A DNA stretch of 64,000 nucleotides from CAWJKP01 sp963843465 (GCA_963843465.1 CAWJKP010000001.1:1922001-1986000); one strand, 5' to 3'; numbered from the stretch's first letter, positions 27,351-36,067 are shown. Translations and numbers: made by a program. The notes: generated by a model not told the origin, from the sequence alone.

Positions 27351-27833
27351 TCAGTCAGCAGAGTGCTTGCCAGCCTTCGCCGCGCAGAACATTAAACCGA
27401 TCACAAGTACCAGATATGACGGAAAGGTCACCGTCATGGCGACGAACAACGGCGACAAAGCGCTTGCCACTCCCGCAGCAATCTGAGAGGCGGATGGTTG
27501 CACTTCTGGAGACGACGACAGGACGATAAGCGAATGCATCTGTCCCTCCACCGCTCCATAGAAAGCGACGATCAACGGCAGGGGCAAGAAAAAAAGGTAA
27601 GAGGCGATGACCGATGGTCGTCGGCATTTTGCAGCCACAAAGCACGCTCCGATGAAGACAGCCAGGCCCGTCGTAACGATGATCAGGCAGTTGGCCGGCC
27701 CAGCCGAGCGGCATACGGATTCGAGGTACGATTCGTGCGGTCGGGCGATATTCGCCTGCGCCAAGACGGAAAAACAAATGTCGCCCGCGACGTTCACAAT
27801 TGTGTTTCCTGAGACAGTCCTGTTCGGAAACAA
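27351..27833 (-). CDS. Small integral membrane protein
   Basis: 160 residues if the TTG at 27833 is used; a GTG 14 codons in is an alternative. Three hydrophobic segments are visible: LIIVTTGLAVFIGACFVAAK, ASYLFFLPLPLIVAFYGAV and FVAMTVTFPSYLVLVIGLMF. Spacing and the region between the last two spans loosely recall the MotA/TolQ/ExbB layout, but no diagnostic motif is present. It begins 1 base after the VWA gene ends and probably belongs to the ECF sigma/VWA operon. Confidence 0.6.
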   Translation of the reverse strand: MFPNRTVSGNTIVNVAGDICFSVLAQANIARPHESYLESVCRSAGPANCLIIVTTGLAVFIGACFVAAKCRRPSVIASYLFFLPLPLIVAFYGAVEGQMHSLIVLSSSPEVQPSASQIAAGVASALSPLFVAMTVTFPSYLVLVIGLMFCAAKAGKHSAD

Positions 27834-27834
27834 C

Positions 27835-29913
27835 TTACCTTCCCCGTCTCGGACTCACCGCCCGGATCGCCTTCTCCAGCATGTTCAAGAACTCGCGGTA
27901 GGAGGGACGTTCCAGCAGTTGCGGATTGACGTCCCGCCCGGAACGCAAAATGGCGGACAGCGACGAGAGCAACGACCGCGTGGGCACGGGCGGGTTGTAA
28001 GGCGAGAACCGCAGCGTTTCTACCGCTTCGGCGGCCACCGCCGCCGCCTGAACCGACGCGGGCGTGTGCGCCCAGGAGCCGGCAAGCTGCTCGCGGCGGA
28101 ACTCCTGCTCCAGCCGGCGGTCCTCGCCGGAGGACGGCTCCCGCCAGGTAAGCTCCGCCGTGGCCAGACTGGCCTCGTTGTTGGGTATCAACTGCACCTC
28201 GAACAGCGCCGTGGCCGATTGTCCCACGTAAAAGCTCGTCTGGAGCCGGGCCGGCTTGAAAACCACCACCGCCCGCGGCTCGTGTCCCAAAAGACGATAG
28301 AAGGCCACCGCCTTGGGATTGAAGGTCACCTTCAGCCGCACGTCGGCCGCCACGACCTGCGACTTACCACTGAGCACCTCGTCCAGGGCCCAGCCGACCT
28401 GGCTGCGGGTGGTCGCCCGGTGCGTCCGTCCGCCGCCGGCCGCGGACAAACGCTGCAACGCAGGGTCCAACGCGTCGTCTTCCTTCTCCTGCTCCAGGTC
28501 GACGACGTGGAGCTGGATTCCCCGGGCGGCCGCCGCGCGGAGCCGCTGGTCGATCCGTTGGACCGTGGGCGCGTCCAACTCCGACAGGCCGTCGGTCAAC
28601 AGCACGACCCGATTGGCCAGCTTCACCGCCGGATCGCCCCGCTGGGCCACGGCATACGCCTGGCGCAGGCCAGCGCCTACGTTGGCCGAGCTCCGCGGGA
28701 CCAACTGCGCGATCGCCGCGCGGATTTGCGTCCGCTGATCGACGCCCGCATCCTCGACCAAGACCCGGGCGTCGTCGTTGTAGGCCACCACCGAGACGCG
28801 GTCGTCCTTGTCCATCCGGTCCACCAGACCGTCCAGCGCCTGCCGGACCATTTCCAATCGCCCGCCCCAGCACATGCTGGCCGAGACGTCGACCAAGAGC
28901 GTCAGCCGTGCGGGCGGGCGACTGGCGTCCAGCGGCCCTCGGGCCTGAACCCCAAACTGCACCAGCCGCGTGCTGCCGCCGTGCAGTGTCCACCCACCGG
29001 CCGCCGAGAGGCCAAGGGTCTCGCCCGTCGGCCGCGGGAGTTGGTAGTCGATCGCCGCCAAGAACTCCTCGGTCCGCAATGCCGTCGCTGGCGGCAGCTC
29101 GCCATCGTCAAAATAGCGCTGGGCCAATTCGTAGCTGGCGGTGCTGGAAACCAGGGGCACCGTCACGCTCTGCAACTGCGTATTCGGCAGCGGCCGCACC
29201 CAAGGATGGAAACCCGTGCGGCTGAGGAAGAGCAGATCGTAGCCGAGGACCGGGGGAAAGTTGTAGCCCATGGGCTTCCACCACGGCACTTTCCTCAGGT
29301 CCGGGTAATCGTGGAAATCCTGCCAACTGCCCTCTACCGGCCAGCGCTCGAGATTAGCGTCCTTTGTCGGATCCAGACCCGAGGGACCAAAGGTCTCGGC
29401 CAACTCCTCGCTTGGCAAACGGGTCCGTGGCCGGTCGGACGGCAACACCTTGGGGGCCGCTGGCGACGGCGGCGGCATGACGGGCAAATCGCCCTCGACC
29501 AGAAGCTGCGAAGCATCGAAGGGGACTTTCTCCCGGCTCCCCGGGGGTCCGATCCTGTTGGCCGCCGGCGCCTTCTTCGGCCCGCCGTTGACCAGCAAGT
29601 TCCCATGGGGTACGAGCACGAACACCACTAGCGTGCCGACGATCGCCACGCCAACGGCCAGCAGCAGCGAGGCGGCCATCGCTAGCCGCGAGATCCACGT
29701 CCATTGGGTCATTCGCCGGCCCATCTGCTCCAGCCGGCGACGAAGCTGCGGCGGCATGGGCACGTCGCGCAAGGCGGCGTCGAGCTCCTCGTCCGACATC
29801 TCGACCGTCTGCTGCGCGGTCTGGCGGAGCCGACCGAGCAGGCCGGGAGGAATGGGAACGTTGCGGAGTTCCGCATCCAGCCAGGCGTCAGAACGTGAAT
29901 CCGAAGCGCTCAT
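27835..29913 (-). CDS. VWA-domain (YfbK-like) membrane protein
   Basis: 692 residues from the ATG at 29913. An N-terminal cytoplasmic part contains two short repeats (DAELRNVPIPPGLLGRLRQT and DAALRDVPMPPQLRRRLEQM), then one span near 77-100 (LAMAASLLLAVGVAIVGTLV). The central VWA domain has the MIDAS motif DVSASM, with the supporting Thr probably in LLTDG. The C-terminal part (VKVTF-like LKVTFNPKAVAFYRLLGHEP, ALFEVQLIP) matches the YfbK/DUF3520 type. The first segment looks like an anti-sigma zinc-less region. It follows an ECF sigma gene by 184 bases, so it may be both effector and regulator. Confidence 0.9.
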   Translation of the reverse strand: MSASDSRSDAWLDAELRNVPIPPGLLGRLRQTAQQTVEMSDEELDAALRDVPMPPQLRRRLEQMGRRMTQWTWISRLAMAASLLLAVGVAIVGTLVVFVLVPHGNLLVNGGPKKAPAANRIGPPGSREKVPFDASQLLVEGDLPVMPPPSPAAPKVLPSDRPRTRLPSEELAETFGPSGLDPTKDANLERWPVEGSWQDFHDYPDLRKVPWWKPMGYNFPPVLGYDLLFLSRTGFHPWVRPLPNTQLQSVTVPLVSSTASYELAQRYFDDGELPPATALRTEEFLAAIDYQLPRPTGETLGLSAAGGWTLHGGSTRLVQFGVQARGPLDASRPPARLTLLVDVSASMCWGGRLEMVRQALDGLVDRMDKDDRVSVVAYNDDARVLVEDAGVDQRTQIRAAIAQLVPRSSANVGAGLRQAYAVAQRGDPAVKLANRVVLLTDGLSELDAPTVQRIDQRLRAAAARGIQLHVVDLEQEKEDDALDPALQRLSAAGGGRTHRATTRSQVGWALDEVLSGKSQVVAADVRLKVTFNPKAVAFYRLLGHEPRAVVVFKPARLQTSFYVGQSATALFEVQLIPNNEASLATAELTWREPSSGEDRRLEQEFRREQLAGSWAHTPASVQAAAVAAEAVETLRFSPYNPPVPTRSLLSSLSAILRSGRDVNPQLLERPSYREFLNMLEKAIRAVSPRRGR

Positions 29914-30097
29914 AAACGCAATCCAAAAAGTGGGGATGCCGGCGGGTGGCAAGCAAGAAAGCGAGGAGGAACCCTTGCCCAGATCCCTCGTCTTGCCAAG
30001 TCGCTGAGGGAGTGGGACTGGTCCCTTCCTTCAGGCAACAACTCCGGCACCCCCACCCTACCTTTCCTGCCTTTCCGCAAAAAAAGCCCAACAAAAC

Positions 30098-30735
30098 CTA
30101 ATTTGCCTCCTCCTCTTTCCTGTTGGTAACAGCGGCAGCCCCTAGCAAGTACTCCCGCAGTCGCTTTCGGGCACGGTTTACTCGGGAGAGTACTGTCCCC
30201 AGGGGGATCTCCAACAGGTCGGCCGTTTCCTGGTGAGTGAGCTCGGCCACGACCACCAGCAGCAGCGTCTCCCGCAATGGGTCGGGCAGTTGGTCCAAGG
30301 CCCGCTGCATCTGGTCGGTGTAATCGTTTCGCAGGGGATCTTCGGCGGGCCGACCAATTTCGGCGCACTCTCGCCGGCAATCAAGGTCGTCAGCGTCCGC
30401 CGCCGCCAGCGGTCCGCCACGCGGCGACGGAGGATGGCGGCCAACCAAGGCCGCTCGCCCCGCCCCGACTCGAACAAATGACGACTTTTCCAGGCCGATC
30501 GATAGGTGTCCTGGACCATGTCTTCCGCCTCGTGCCGGTCGCCCACCAGGCGATAAGCCATCCGGTAGAGGGCCGCACCGTGCTCTTCCACCAGGCGATC
30601 GAATTCAGCCTGCGACAAGGGCAAGGCCGCACTCCTCGTATTCCGCTCGTTCTCCGGCTGCCACCCCCGAGAGCATTCGGCCAAGAACGATTCGGAAGAA
30701 AAGCCCCCAACTATTCCCGTCCCCCCTGATGCCAT
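30098..30735 (-). CDS. ECF sigma factor, one frame break
   Basis: About 212 residues from the ATG at 30735. Region 2 is FDRLVEEHGAALYRMAYRLV followed by DRHEAEDMVQDTYRSAWK. The frame changes near 30370 (RTLTTLIAGE to CAEIGRPAEDPLRND) and region 4 follows as LDQLPDPLRETLLLVVVAEL and HQETADLLEIPLGTVLSRVN. The length is consistent with one missing base. It heads an operon with the VWA protein and a small membrane protein and probably responds to an envelope signal. Confidence 0.87.
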
Positions 30736-30764
30736 TGTAATCGGGACTAGCCCTTACGGGGATA

Positions 30765-30930
30765 GTGGCTAGTGGTCAGTGGCTAGTGGCCAGTGGTAAG
30801 TGACTAGTGGCCAGTGGTAAGATTCGCAAATGTTAGCCCCGGCGGCCACGCCGGTGAAGCGGCCAGAATCAACCGGGGCGCTTCACGCTCCGTCACCGAC
30901 CACTAACCACTAACCACTAGCCACTAGCGG
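30765..30930. repeat. AGTGGTCAGTGGCTAG-type repeats, 5' of mdh
   Basis: Tandem units of AGTGGCTAGTGGTC/AGTGGCCAGTGGTAAG at 30766-30820, and the reverse-oriented CACTAACCACTAGCCACTAG at 30900-30927, enclose about 80 bases. The same units recur downstream of mdh at 31885-32082 and as a fragment near 19986. Confidence 0.85.
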
Positions 30931-30938
30931 GGATCGCC

Positions 30939-31884
30939 ATGCGACGAGCCAAGATCAGCATCATCGGGGCGGGAAACGTGGGCGCGACCACGGCACACTG
31001 GTGCGCCGCGGCGGAACTGGGAGACGTCGTGCTCTTGGACATCCCCCAGACGGGAGACATGCCCAAGGGCAAGGCCTTGGACCTGCTGGAAGCCTCGCCC
31101 ATCGTGGGCTTCGACTGCCGCGTGACCGGCACCACCGACTACGCCGAGACGGCCGGAAGCGACGTGGTGGTGATCACCGCCGGCATCCCGCGCAAACCGG
31201 GCATGAGCCGCGAAGACCTGCTGAGCACCAACGCCCGGATCGTCGGCGCAGTGGCCGCCGAGATCCGCCGCACAAGCCCCGAGTCGATCGTGATCGTGGT
31301 CAGCAACCCGCTGGACGCGATGGTCCAGCGGGCCTGGCAGGTGAGCGGTTTTCCCCCGCACCGCGTGATGGGCCAGGCCGGCGTGCTCGACACGGCCCGC
31401 TTCCGCACCTTCCTGGCCCTGGAGCTGGGCGTCAGCGTGGAAGACGTTCTCGGCGATGCTCATGGGAGGCCACGGCGATACGATGGTGCCGCTGGCGAGC
31501 TGCACGTCGGTGGGCGGGATTCCCGTCACCCAGTTGCTCCCCGCCGAGCGATTGGACGAGATCGTCCAGCGGGTCCGCGACGGCGGCGCCGAGATCGTCA
31601 ACCTCTTGAAGACCGGCAGCGCCTACTACGCCCCGGCGGCAGCCACCACCGAGATGGTCGAGGCCGTCGTCCGCGACAAGAAGCGGCTGATCCCCGTGGC
31701 CGCGTATTGCGACCGGGAGTACGGCGTGGGCGGCTACTACGTGGGCGTGCCGGTGATCCTTGGCGCCGGCGGCGTGGAGCGGATCATCGAGCTTGCGCTG
31801 ACCGACCGCGAGCGGGCCGCCTTGCAGAAGAGCATCGACGCCGTGAAGCAGGTTGTGGCCACCATGGCCCGGCTGACAGGATGA
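30939..31884 (+). CDS. mdh: Malate dehydrogenase, one frame break
   Basis: About 314 residues from the ATG at 30939. The NAD-binding motif is IIGAGNVGATTAHWCAA, and the substrate arginine region is ITAGIPRKPGMSREDLLSTN, which with Arg-Lys fits malate rather than lactate. The active-site histidine motif is GGHGDTMVPL. The frame breaks near 31447-31452 (SVEDVLG to SAMLMGGHGDTMVP); removing one inserted T restores it and the length agrees. It converts malate to oxaloacetate in the TCA cycle. It is encoded alone and flanked on both sides by the AGTGG tandem repeats. Confidence 0.95.
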
Positions 31885-32082
31885 GTGGCCAGTGGTCGGT
31901 GGCTAGTGGTCAGTGGCTAGTGGTCAGTGGCTAGTGGTCAGTGGCTAGTGGTCAGTGGCTAGTGGTCAGTGATCGGTGGTCGTAACTGGCGAAACCCAGA
32001 AACACTGTCCACTGTCCACTGGCTTACTGACCGCTGTCCACTGGCCACTGACCACTGGCCACTGGCCACTCTCTTGGATGCC
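31885..32082. repeat. AGTGGTCAGTGGCTAG tandem array, 3' of mdh
   Basis: About six copies of a 16-base unit (GGTCAGTGGCTAGT) fill 31887-31970. After a short spacer the inverse units (CACTGACCACTGGCCACT) fill 32002-32071. The two halves could pair into a long stem. The remaining bases to 32256 hold a TGCCAGCACTGCGCAGTGCTGGCA palindrome core near 32079-32103 (GCAGTGCTGG/CCAGCACTGC) and no gene. Confidence 0.85.
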
Positions 32083-32256
32083 AGCACTGCGCAGTGCTGG
32101 CAATTGTCGACCCATGCCGCTACGGGATTCGGTCCGCCCCCTTCCTGCTGCCGTTGACAATCGCGGCGTGAATGGAGTAGAGTCTCCTTCGATTCCAGCG
32201 TCTCACGCGAAGGTGTCGGGGACCTCGTCGCCACGATTTCTCACCAGCGAGCGCCT

Positions 32257-32988
32257 ATGAACCGCATTCAGCCTTCGGCCAAGCCGATCCCGGAGAAATC
32301 CCCCGTTTCGTTCAGCATCCAGTCGGGACTGTTTACCCCACCCAGCCAAGACAGCACGCGGGCCATGTTCACCCCGCTGCACTACGAGCCGAACTACGCC
32401 TATCCGCTCTTGGTCTGGCTGCACGCCCCAGGCGAGAACGACGAGCGGCAGCTCCTGCGGATCATGCCGCTGGTGAGCCTGCGGAACTACGTGGCCGTGG
32501 CCCCGCGGGGCTTCGCCTGCGAACAAGACGAGGGTCCTACGGGCTACCGCTGGCCGCAGACCCAGTCCCATATCGAACAGGCCGAGCATCGCGTCTTCGA
32601 GTGCATCGAGGAGGCGCAGCAAAGGTTCCGCATTGCGGACCACCGCATCTTCCTGGCGGGTTTCGACGCCGGCGGCACGATGGCCTTTCGCATCGTGATG
32701 AACCATCCACAACGTTTTGCCGGTGTATTGTCCATCTGCGGGGCCTTCCCCACGGGCCACAGCCCCCTCGGCCAGCTTAACCGGGTTCGCAAGCTGCCGG
32801 TGTTCATGGCCGTCGGCCGCGACAGCCTGGTCTATTCGCCGGACAGGGCCTGCGAGGACCTGCGGTTGTTCCACACGGCCGGGATCACGGTGGCCTTGCG
32901 GCAGTACCCCTGCGGCCATCAGTTGACCCAGCACATGCTTCGCGATGTCGACCGCTGGATCATCGAGCAGATCACCCTTCAGACATGA
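32257..32988 (+). CDS. Carboxylesterase-fold protein with Asp at the nucleophile position
   Basis: 243 residues from the ATG at 32257. The fold signatures are PLLVWLHAPGENDERQLLRI, then the elbow FLAGFDAGGTMAFRIV, then VFMAVGRDSLVYSPD and YPCGHQLT. These align with phospholipase/carboxylesterases (usually GFSQGG, GxxDxxV, GHxx). The serine is replaced by aspartate (GFDAGG). It may be an inactive relative, or use Asp as the nucleophile as haloalkane dehalogenases do. No signal peptide is seen. The next gene starts within 2 bases of its stop. Confidence 0.8.
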   Translation: MNRIQPSAKPIPEKSPVSFSIQSGLFTPPSQDSTRAMFTPLHYEPNYAYPLLVWLHAPGENDERQLLRIMPLVSLRNYVAVAPRGFACEQDEGPTGYRWPQTQSHIEQAEHRVFECIEEAQQRFRIADHRIFLAGFDAGGTMAFRIVMNHPQRFAGVLSICGAFPTGHSPLGQLNRVRKLPVFMAVGRDSLVYSPDRACEDLRLFHTAGITVALRQYPCGHQLTQHMLRDVDRWIIEQITLQT

Positions 32989-33882
32989 ATGCGCAACCCG
33001 AAGGAAAAGGGGACAGTCCCCATTTGTGCGAAGCCGGGCACCGAGCGAAGCTTGGTCGCGGGCCGTTCCGGCAAATGGGGACTGTCCCCTTTTCCGGCCT
33101 CCGAGGTCGGCCGGCGGCTGGAGTTGGCGCTGACGGCCGCCCGCGAGGCGGGCCGGCTCACCCTGAAATTCTTCCGCCGCCCCGGCCTGCAAGTGGAGCG
33201 TAAAGGCGACGACTCGCCGGTGACGCAGGCCGACCGGGACGCCGAAGAGCATCTCCGCCAGCGGATCACGGAGGCATTCCCCGAGGACGCGATCCTCGGC
33301 GAAGAGCTACCCGACCGGCCCGGCACCAGCGGCTTCCGCTGGATCCTCGATCCGATCGATGGCACGAAATCGTTCATCCACGGGGTGCCGCTCTACTCGA
33401 CGCTGATCGGCGTGGAGCGCGAGGGTCAGAGCGTGCTGGGCGTGATCGTGGTCCCCGCGCTGGACGAGGGAGTCTATGCGGCCCGGGGCCAGGGAGCCTG
33501 GTACTTCGGCGGCGACCAACCGGCGCGGCCCGCCCACGTATCGTCCTGTCCCAAACTGAGCGAAGGACTGTTCCTCACCAGCGAGGTGGGCAATTTCGAC
33601 GCCGCCGGCCGCCGCGACGTCTACGATCGGCTCCAGTCCGCGGCCCGGCTGAGCCGCACCTGGGGCGACGGCTATGGCTATCTGATGGTGGCCACGGGCC
33701 GGGCGGAGTTGATGGTCGATCCGATCATGTGCGCCTGGGACGCGGCCCCCATGGTTCCTATTCTGGAGGAGGCCGGCGGCAAGTTCACCGACTGGCAAGG
33801 CCGGCCCACGATTCACTCCGGGCAGGGAATGGCGGCCAATCCGTCGATCTTGGAAGAGGCGTTGGGCATTACGCGGGGGTAG
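32989..33882 (+). CDS. Inositol-monophosphatase-family phosphatase (HisN-like)
   Basis: Up to 297 residues from the ATG at 32989. The family motifs are present: ERKGDDSPVTQADRDAEEHL, GEELPDRPG, the metal-binding ILDPIDGTKSFIHGVPLYST and the C-terminal MCAWDAAPMVPILEEAGG. Members dephosphorylate inositol, histidinol or nucleotide phosphates. The WDAAP motif and spacing suggest a HisN-type histidinol phosphatase, but this is not certain. The first ~36 residues come from an inserted GGGGACAGTCCCC repeat, so the native start is in doubt; an ATG at 32985 in another frame encodes a natural-looking MNAQPE before the repeat. Confidence 0.9.
   Translation: MRNPKEKGTVPICAKPGTERSLVAGRSGKWGLSPFPASEVGRRLELALTAAREAGRLTLKFFRRPGLQVERKGDDSPVTQADRDAEEHLRQRITEAFPEDAILGEELPDRPGTSGFRWILDPIDGTKSFIHGVPLYSTLIGVEREGQSVLGVIVVPALDEGVYAARGQGAWYFGGDQPARPAHVSSCPKLSEGLFLTSEVGNFDAAGRRDVYDRLQSAARLSRTWGDGYGYLMVATGRAELMVDPIMCAWDAAPMVPILEEAGGKFTDWQGRPTIHSGQGMAANPSILEEALGITRG
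33004..33096. repeat. GGGGACAGTCCCC element, copy 2, at a gene start
   Basis: About 93 bases with the same outer arms as the copy at 26037-26115. Centre: CGAAGCCGGGCACCGAGCGA and GCTTGGTCGCGGGCCGTTCC. It interrupts the 5' end of the phosphatase gene. Confidence 0.85.
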
Positions 33883-33889
33883 CTAGGCG

Positions 33890-33948
33890 TAGTAGGCACA
33901 CGCCGTGTGCCGTCCGCAGAGCACGGCACACGGCGTGTGCCTGCTACA
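33890..33948. repeat. CACACGCCGTGTGCC palindrome
   Basis: Inverted repeat with arms GTAGGCACACGCCGTGTGCC and GGCACACGGCGTGTGCCTGC around a short loop. It lies between convergent genes (phosphatase and secreted protein) and could end transcription in both directions. Only one copy is seen in the window. Confidence 0.75.
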
Positions 33949-33960
33949 TTCACACGGGGA

Positions 33961-34857
33961 CTAACCGCCGCCGGCAGGCACGTTCTGGCCGCGTTTGCCG
34001 GCGGGGGCGGGAGCGTTGTCGCCGCCGAACTGCGGACGCGCGCCCGCGTCGCCGCCCTTGTTGGCGCCGCCCTTGTAGTGATGCTTGGTCTCCTTTCCCG
34101 AGGCGTGCTTCGTCCCCCCGCCGGAGCCGGCGGTCCGGTGTTCGCTGGGCGTGCTCTCGCGGTTGGAGGCTTTCTCCTTCCGCGCCTCGGCGGCGGGCGA
34201 CTCCGGGTTGGCCGCCGCCAGGGCCGACCAGGGCCCTAAGGTCGATTCCTGCCAGGGGACCGTCTCCGACCAAACCACCTCGTTGCCTCGCAGCAGCCAA
34301 ACCTTGAGCGTGCCCGGCCGGCAGAAGTGCTCCGGCGGCAGGTCGAGCATCAGCGTATCGTTGTCGGCCGCCCAGGACTGCAACCGGTAGAACGCCGAGC
34401 GATGGATCGCCTTACGATCGGGCGTCAGCGTTTTCCAGCCTACGGCCACGGCCGCAGACCCCAGGGAATTGCGATTGCCGAGGATGTCGAAGTTGAGGTC
34501 GCCGTCGGTCACCGAGACAGCGGTCGGCGTGCTCGCCGCATCGTCCTGGCACTTGTAGACCGCCTTCACCAGCTTCCCATCCTTGTCGCGCGTCAGCCGG
34601 CCGGCCAAGTCCAAGGGGCGGATGGCCGGCGAATCGGGCACGTCCTTGGGCAACAGGCAGACCTCGACCGACGCCTGAGGATGAGCGCTCCACGGATACT
34701 TGATGACCAGGATCGGCGCCTCGCTCTGGTCCTGGATCACGGAAATCGCCACATGAGTTGCAACCGGGCCCTGGGGCGCCGTATACGTGGGGCCCTCGTC
34801 CGCCAGGGCCACGCCGCTAACTACCCAAAGGACCAGCAGACCCACCGACGCTCTCAT
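33961..34857 (-). CDS. Secreted protein of unknown function
   Basis: 298 residues from the ATG at 34857, which begins a clear signal peptide (RASVGLLVLWVVSGVALADE). The central part is beta-rich (ATHVAISVIQDQSEAPILVI, then SVSVTDGDLNFDILGNRNSL, then FYRLQSWAADNDTLMLDLPP). The C-terminal ~75 residues are low-complexity (Lys, Gly, His, Asn-rich; KHASGKETKHHYKGGANKGG). No family is recognised. It is encoded alone and faces the phosphatase gene. Confidence 0.7.
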   Translation of the reverse strand: MRASVGLLVLWVVSGVALADEGPTYTAPQGPVATHVAISVIQDQSEAPILVIKYPWSAHPQASVEVCLLPKDVPDSPAIRPLDLAGRLTRDKDGKLVKAVYKCQDDAASTPTAVSVTDGDLNFDILGNRNSLGSAAVAVGWKTLTPDRKAIHRSAFYRLQSWAADNDTLMLDLPPEHFCRPGTLKVWLLRGNEVVWSETVPWQESTLGPWSALAAANPESPAAEARKEKASNRESTPSEHRTAGSGGGTKHASGKETKHHYKGGANKGGDAGARPQFGGDNAPAPAGKRGQNVPAGGG

Positions 34858-35084
34858 GGCGAAGACCCTTCGCTGCCGAGGGAAAAAACAGTCGCGGACG
34901 CGCCCCGAGCCAGCTAAGCGGCTCCAACCTCCATCTTGGCGCCCAGCCCCCTGGCTTTCAAGGGCAACGCCGCCGAATTCGGGGCTTTCCTGCTTAGGCA
35001 TCCCGGCGGACTTGCGTTTTTCACCGGGTCCTATATATTGGGTGTTTTGACCTTTGCTGGCCGCCTCTGCTTAGGGGAGAGTGG

Positions 35085-35426
35085 ATGTCGTACGCATGTG
35101 AAGTCTGCGGCAAGAAGTCGGAAATGGGAAACACAGTCACCCACCGAGGTAAGGCTAAGTACCTCGGAGGAGTTGGTACTAAGGTGACGGGCATCAGCCG
35201 GCGGCAGTTCAAGCCGAACCTCCAGCGGGTTCGCATCAGCGATGCCAGCGGGGCCCATAAGACGCTTCGTGTCTGCACGCAATGTATTCGCAGCGGCGCG
35301 GTCATCAAGATCGTCCGCCTGGCCCCCTTCCGCCTCCCGGCCGGCGAAGCGGGCGTCAAGGTTCCCGCCGACGCGCTGCCGGTGTCCAAGAAATCGCCTG
35401 CGAAGAAAAAGCCCAAGAAGTCCTGA
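35085..35426 (+). CDS. rpmB: Ribosomal protein bL28
   Basis: 113 residues from the ATG at 35085 with a GGGGAG site upstream. The bL28 core is present: CEVCGKKSEMGNTVTHRGKA, then RRQFKPNLQRVRISDASG and LRVCTQCIRSGAV. The CxxC pairs at the start (CEVC) and at CTQC form a zinc ribbon, as in zinc-binding L28 forms. A Lys/Pro-rich tail of about 15 residues follows. The gene is followed 6 bases later by gatC. Confidence 0.97.
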   Translation: MSYACEVCGKKSEMGNTVTHRGKAKYLGGVGTKVTGISRRQFKPNLQRVRISDASGAHKTLRVCTQCIRSGAVIKIVRLAPFRLPAGEAGVKVPADALPVSKKSPAKKKPKKS

Positions 35427-35432
35427 CCGTCG

Positions 35433-35723
35433 ATGGCCATTTCCCGCGAAGAGGTCGAGAAGGTCTCGCTCTTGGGCCGCTTGCTGTTGTCGCGCGAGGA
35501 GCTCGACAAGCTCACGGTCCAACTGGGGGCAATCCTGGACTACATGAGCTTGCTCCAGGAGCTGAACACCGACGACGTCCAGCCCATGGCCCACGCGCTG
35601 GACGTCTCCAACGTCTTCCGCGATGACCTGGTTTGCCCTAGCCTGGATCGCCAACAGGCCCTGGCCAACGCGCCCCACCGCGATGCGGAATGCTACCTTG
35701 TGCCCGCCGTGCTCGGGGAGTGA
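35433..35723 (+). CDS. gatC: Aspartyl/glutamyl-tRNA amidotransferase subunit C
   Basis: 96 residues from the ATG at 35433. The GatC pattern (REEVEKVSLLGRLLLSREEL, LTVQLGAILDYMSLLQELNT, VQPMAHALDVSNVFRDDL) is complete. GatC bridges GatA and GatB in the amidotransferase that makes Gln-tRNA(Gln) or Asn-tRNA(Asn). It lies 6 bases after rpmB and 407 bases before gatA. The intervening stretch holds repeats and a small ORF. Confidence 0.95.
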   Translation: MAISREEVEKVSLLGRLLLSREELDKLTVQLGAILDYMSLLQELNTDDVQPMAHALDVSNVFRDDLVCPSLDRQQALANAPHRDAECYLVPAVLGE

Positions 35724-35726
35724 GCA

Positions 35727-35790
35727 CGTAGGGTGCGACAAACTCGCGTAGGGTGGGACAAGCTTGCGAAGCAAGCGCCGGCCCACCGGT
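35727..35790. repeat. GTAGGGTGGG palindrome, left copy of gatC-gatA gap
   Basis: GTAGGGTGGGACAAGCTTGC followed by GAAGCAAGCGCCGGCCCACC. A reverse-oriented relative (GGTGGGCCGGCGGCCGCCGA then CCTTGACCCACCCTACG) is at 36068-36112. The two flank a small ORF. Confidence 0.7.
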
Positions 35791-35843
35791 GATGAGCGTG
35801 TCAGTTGCGTTGCCCGAATTCTTGAATCGTCGGAGTGAAGGCC

Positions 35844-35996
35844 ATGAAAAGATACCGGATTGAATTTGCCGCGAGCCCCTTGGGGGTTGTTATCGAGGTG
35901 GTGCTGATAACCGTGGCGTGTCTTACAGTCATACTCATACCGGCTGTGCTTGCGTACATTCCCACGCTCTACGAAATCGTGCAAGTGGAGGAATAG
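35844..35996 (+). CDS. Small single-span membrane protein
   Basis: 50 residues, ATG at 35844, stop TAG at 35994-35996, with GGAGTGAAGG upstream. It begins KRYRIEFAASPLGVV and continues with one hydrophobic span (IEVVLITVACLTVILIPAVL), ending AYIPTLYEIVQVEE. It has no recognised family. It sits between gatC and gatA and is bracketed by copies of the GTAGGGTGGG repeat. The plausible start site and amphipathic ends support coding, but its small size leaves doubt. Confidence 0.5.
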   Translation: MKRYRIEFAASPLGVVIEVVLITVACLTVILIPAVLAYIPTLYEIVQVEE

Positions 35997-36067
35997 CTTC
36001 CCGTTTTCGTCCGCCACCAAAACCCGAACAACACGGTCTTAGGACACCACCCCCACCGGTGCTGCTT

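Noticed and set aside
30765..32082. Possible CRISPR array around mdh
   Set aside because: Units are tandem without unique spacers of uniform length, and no cas gene is present.
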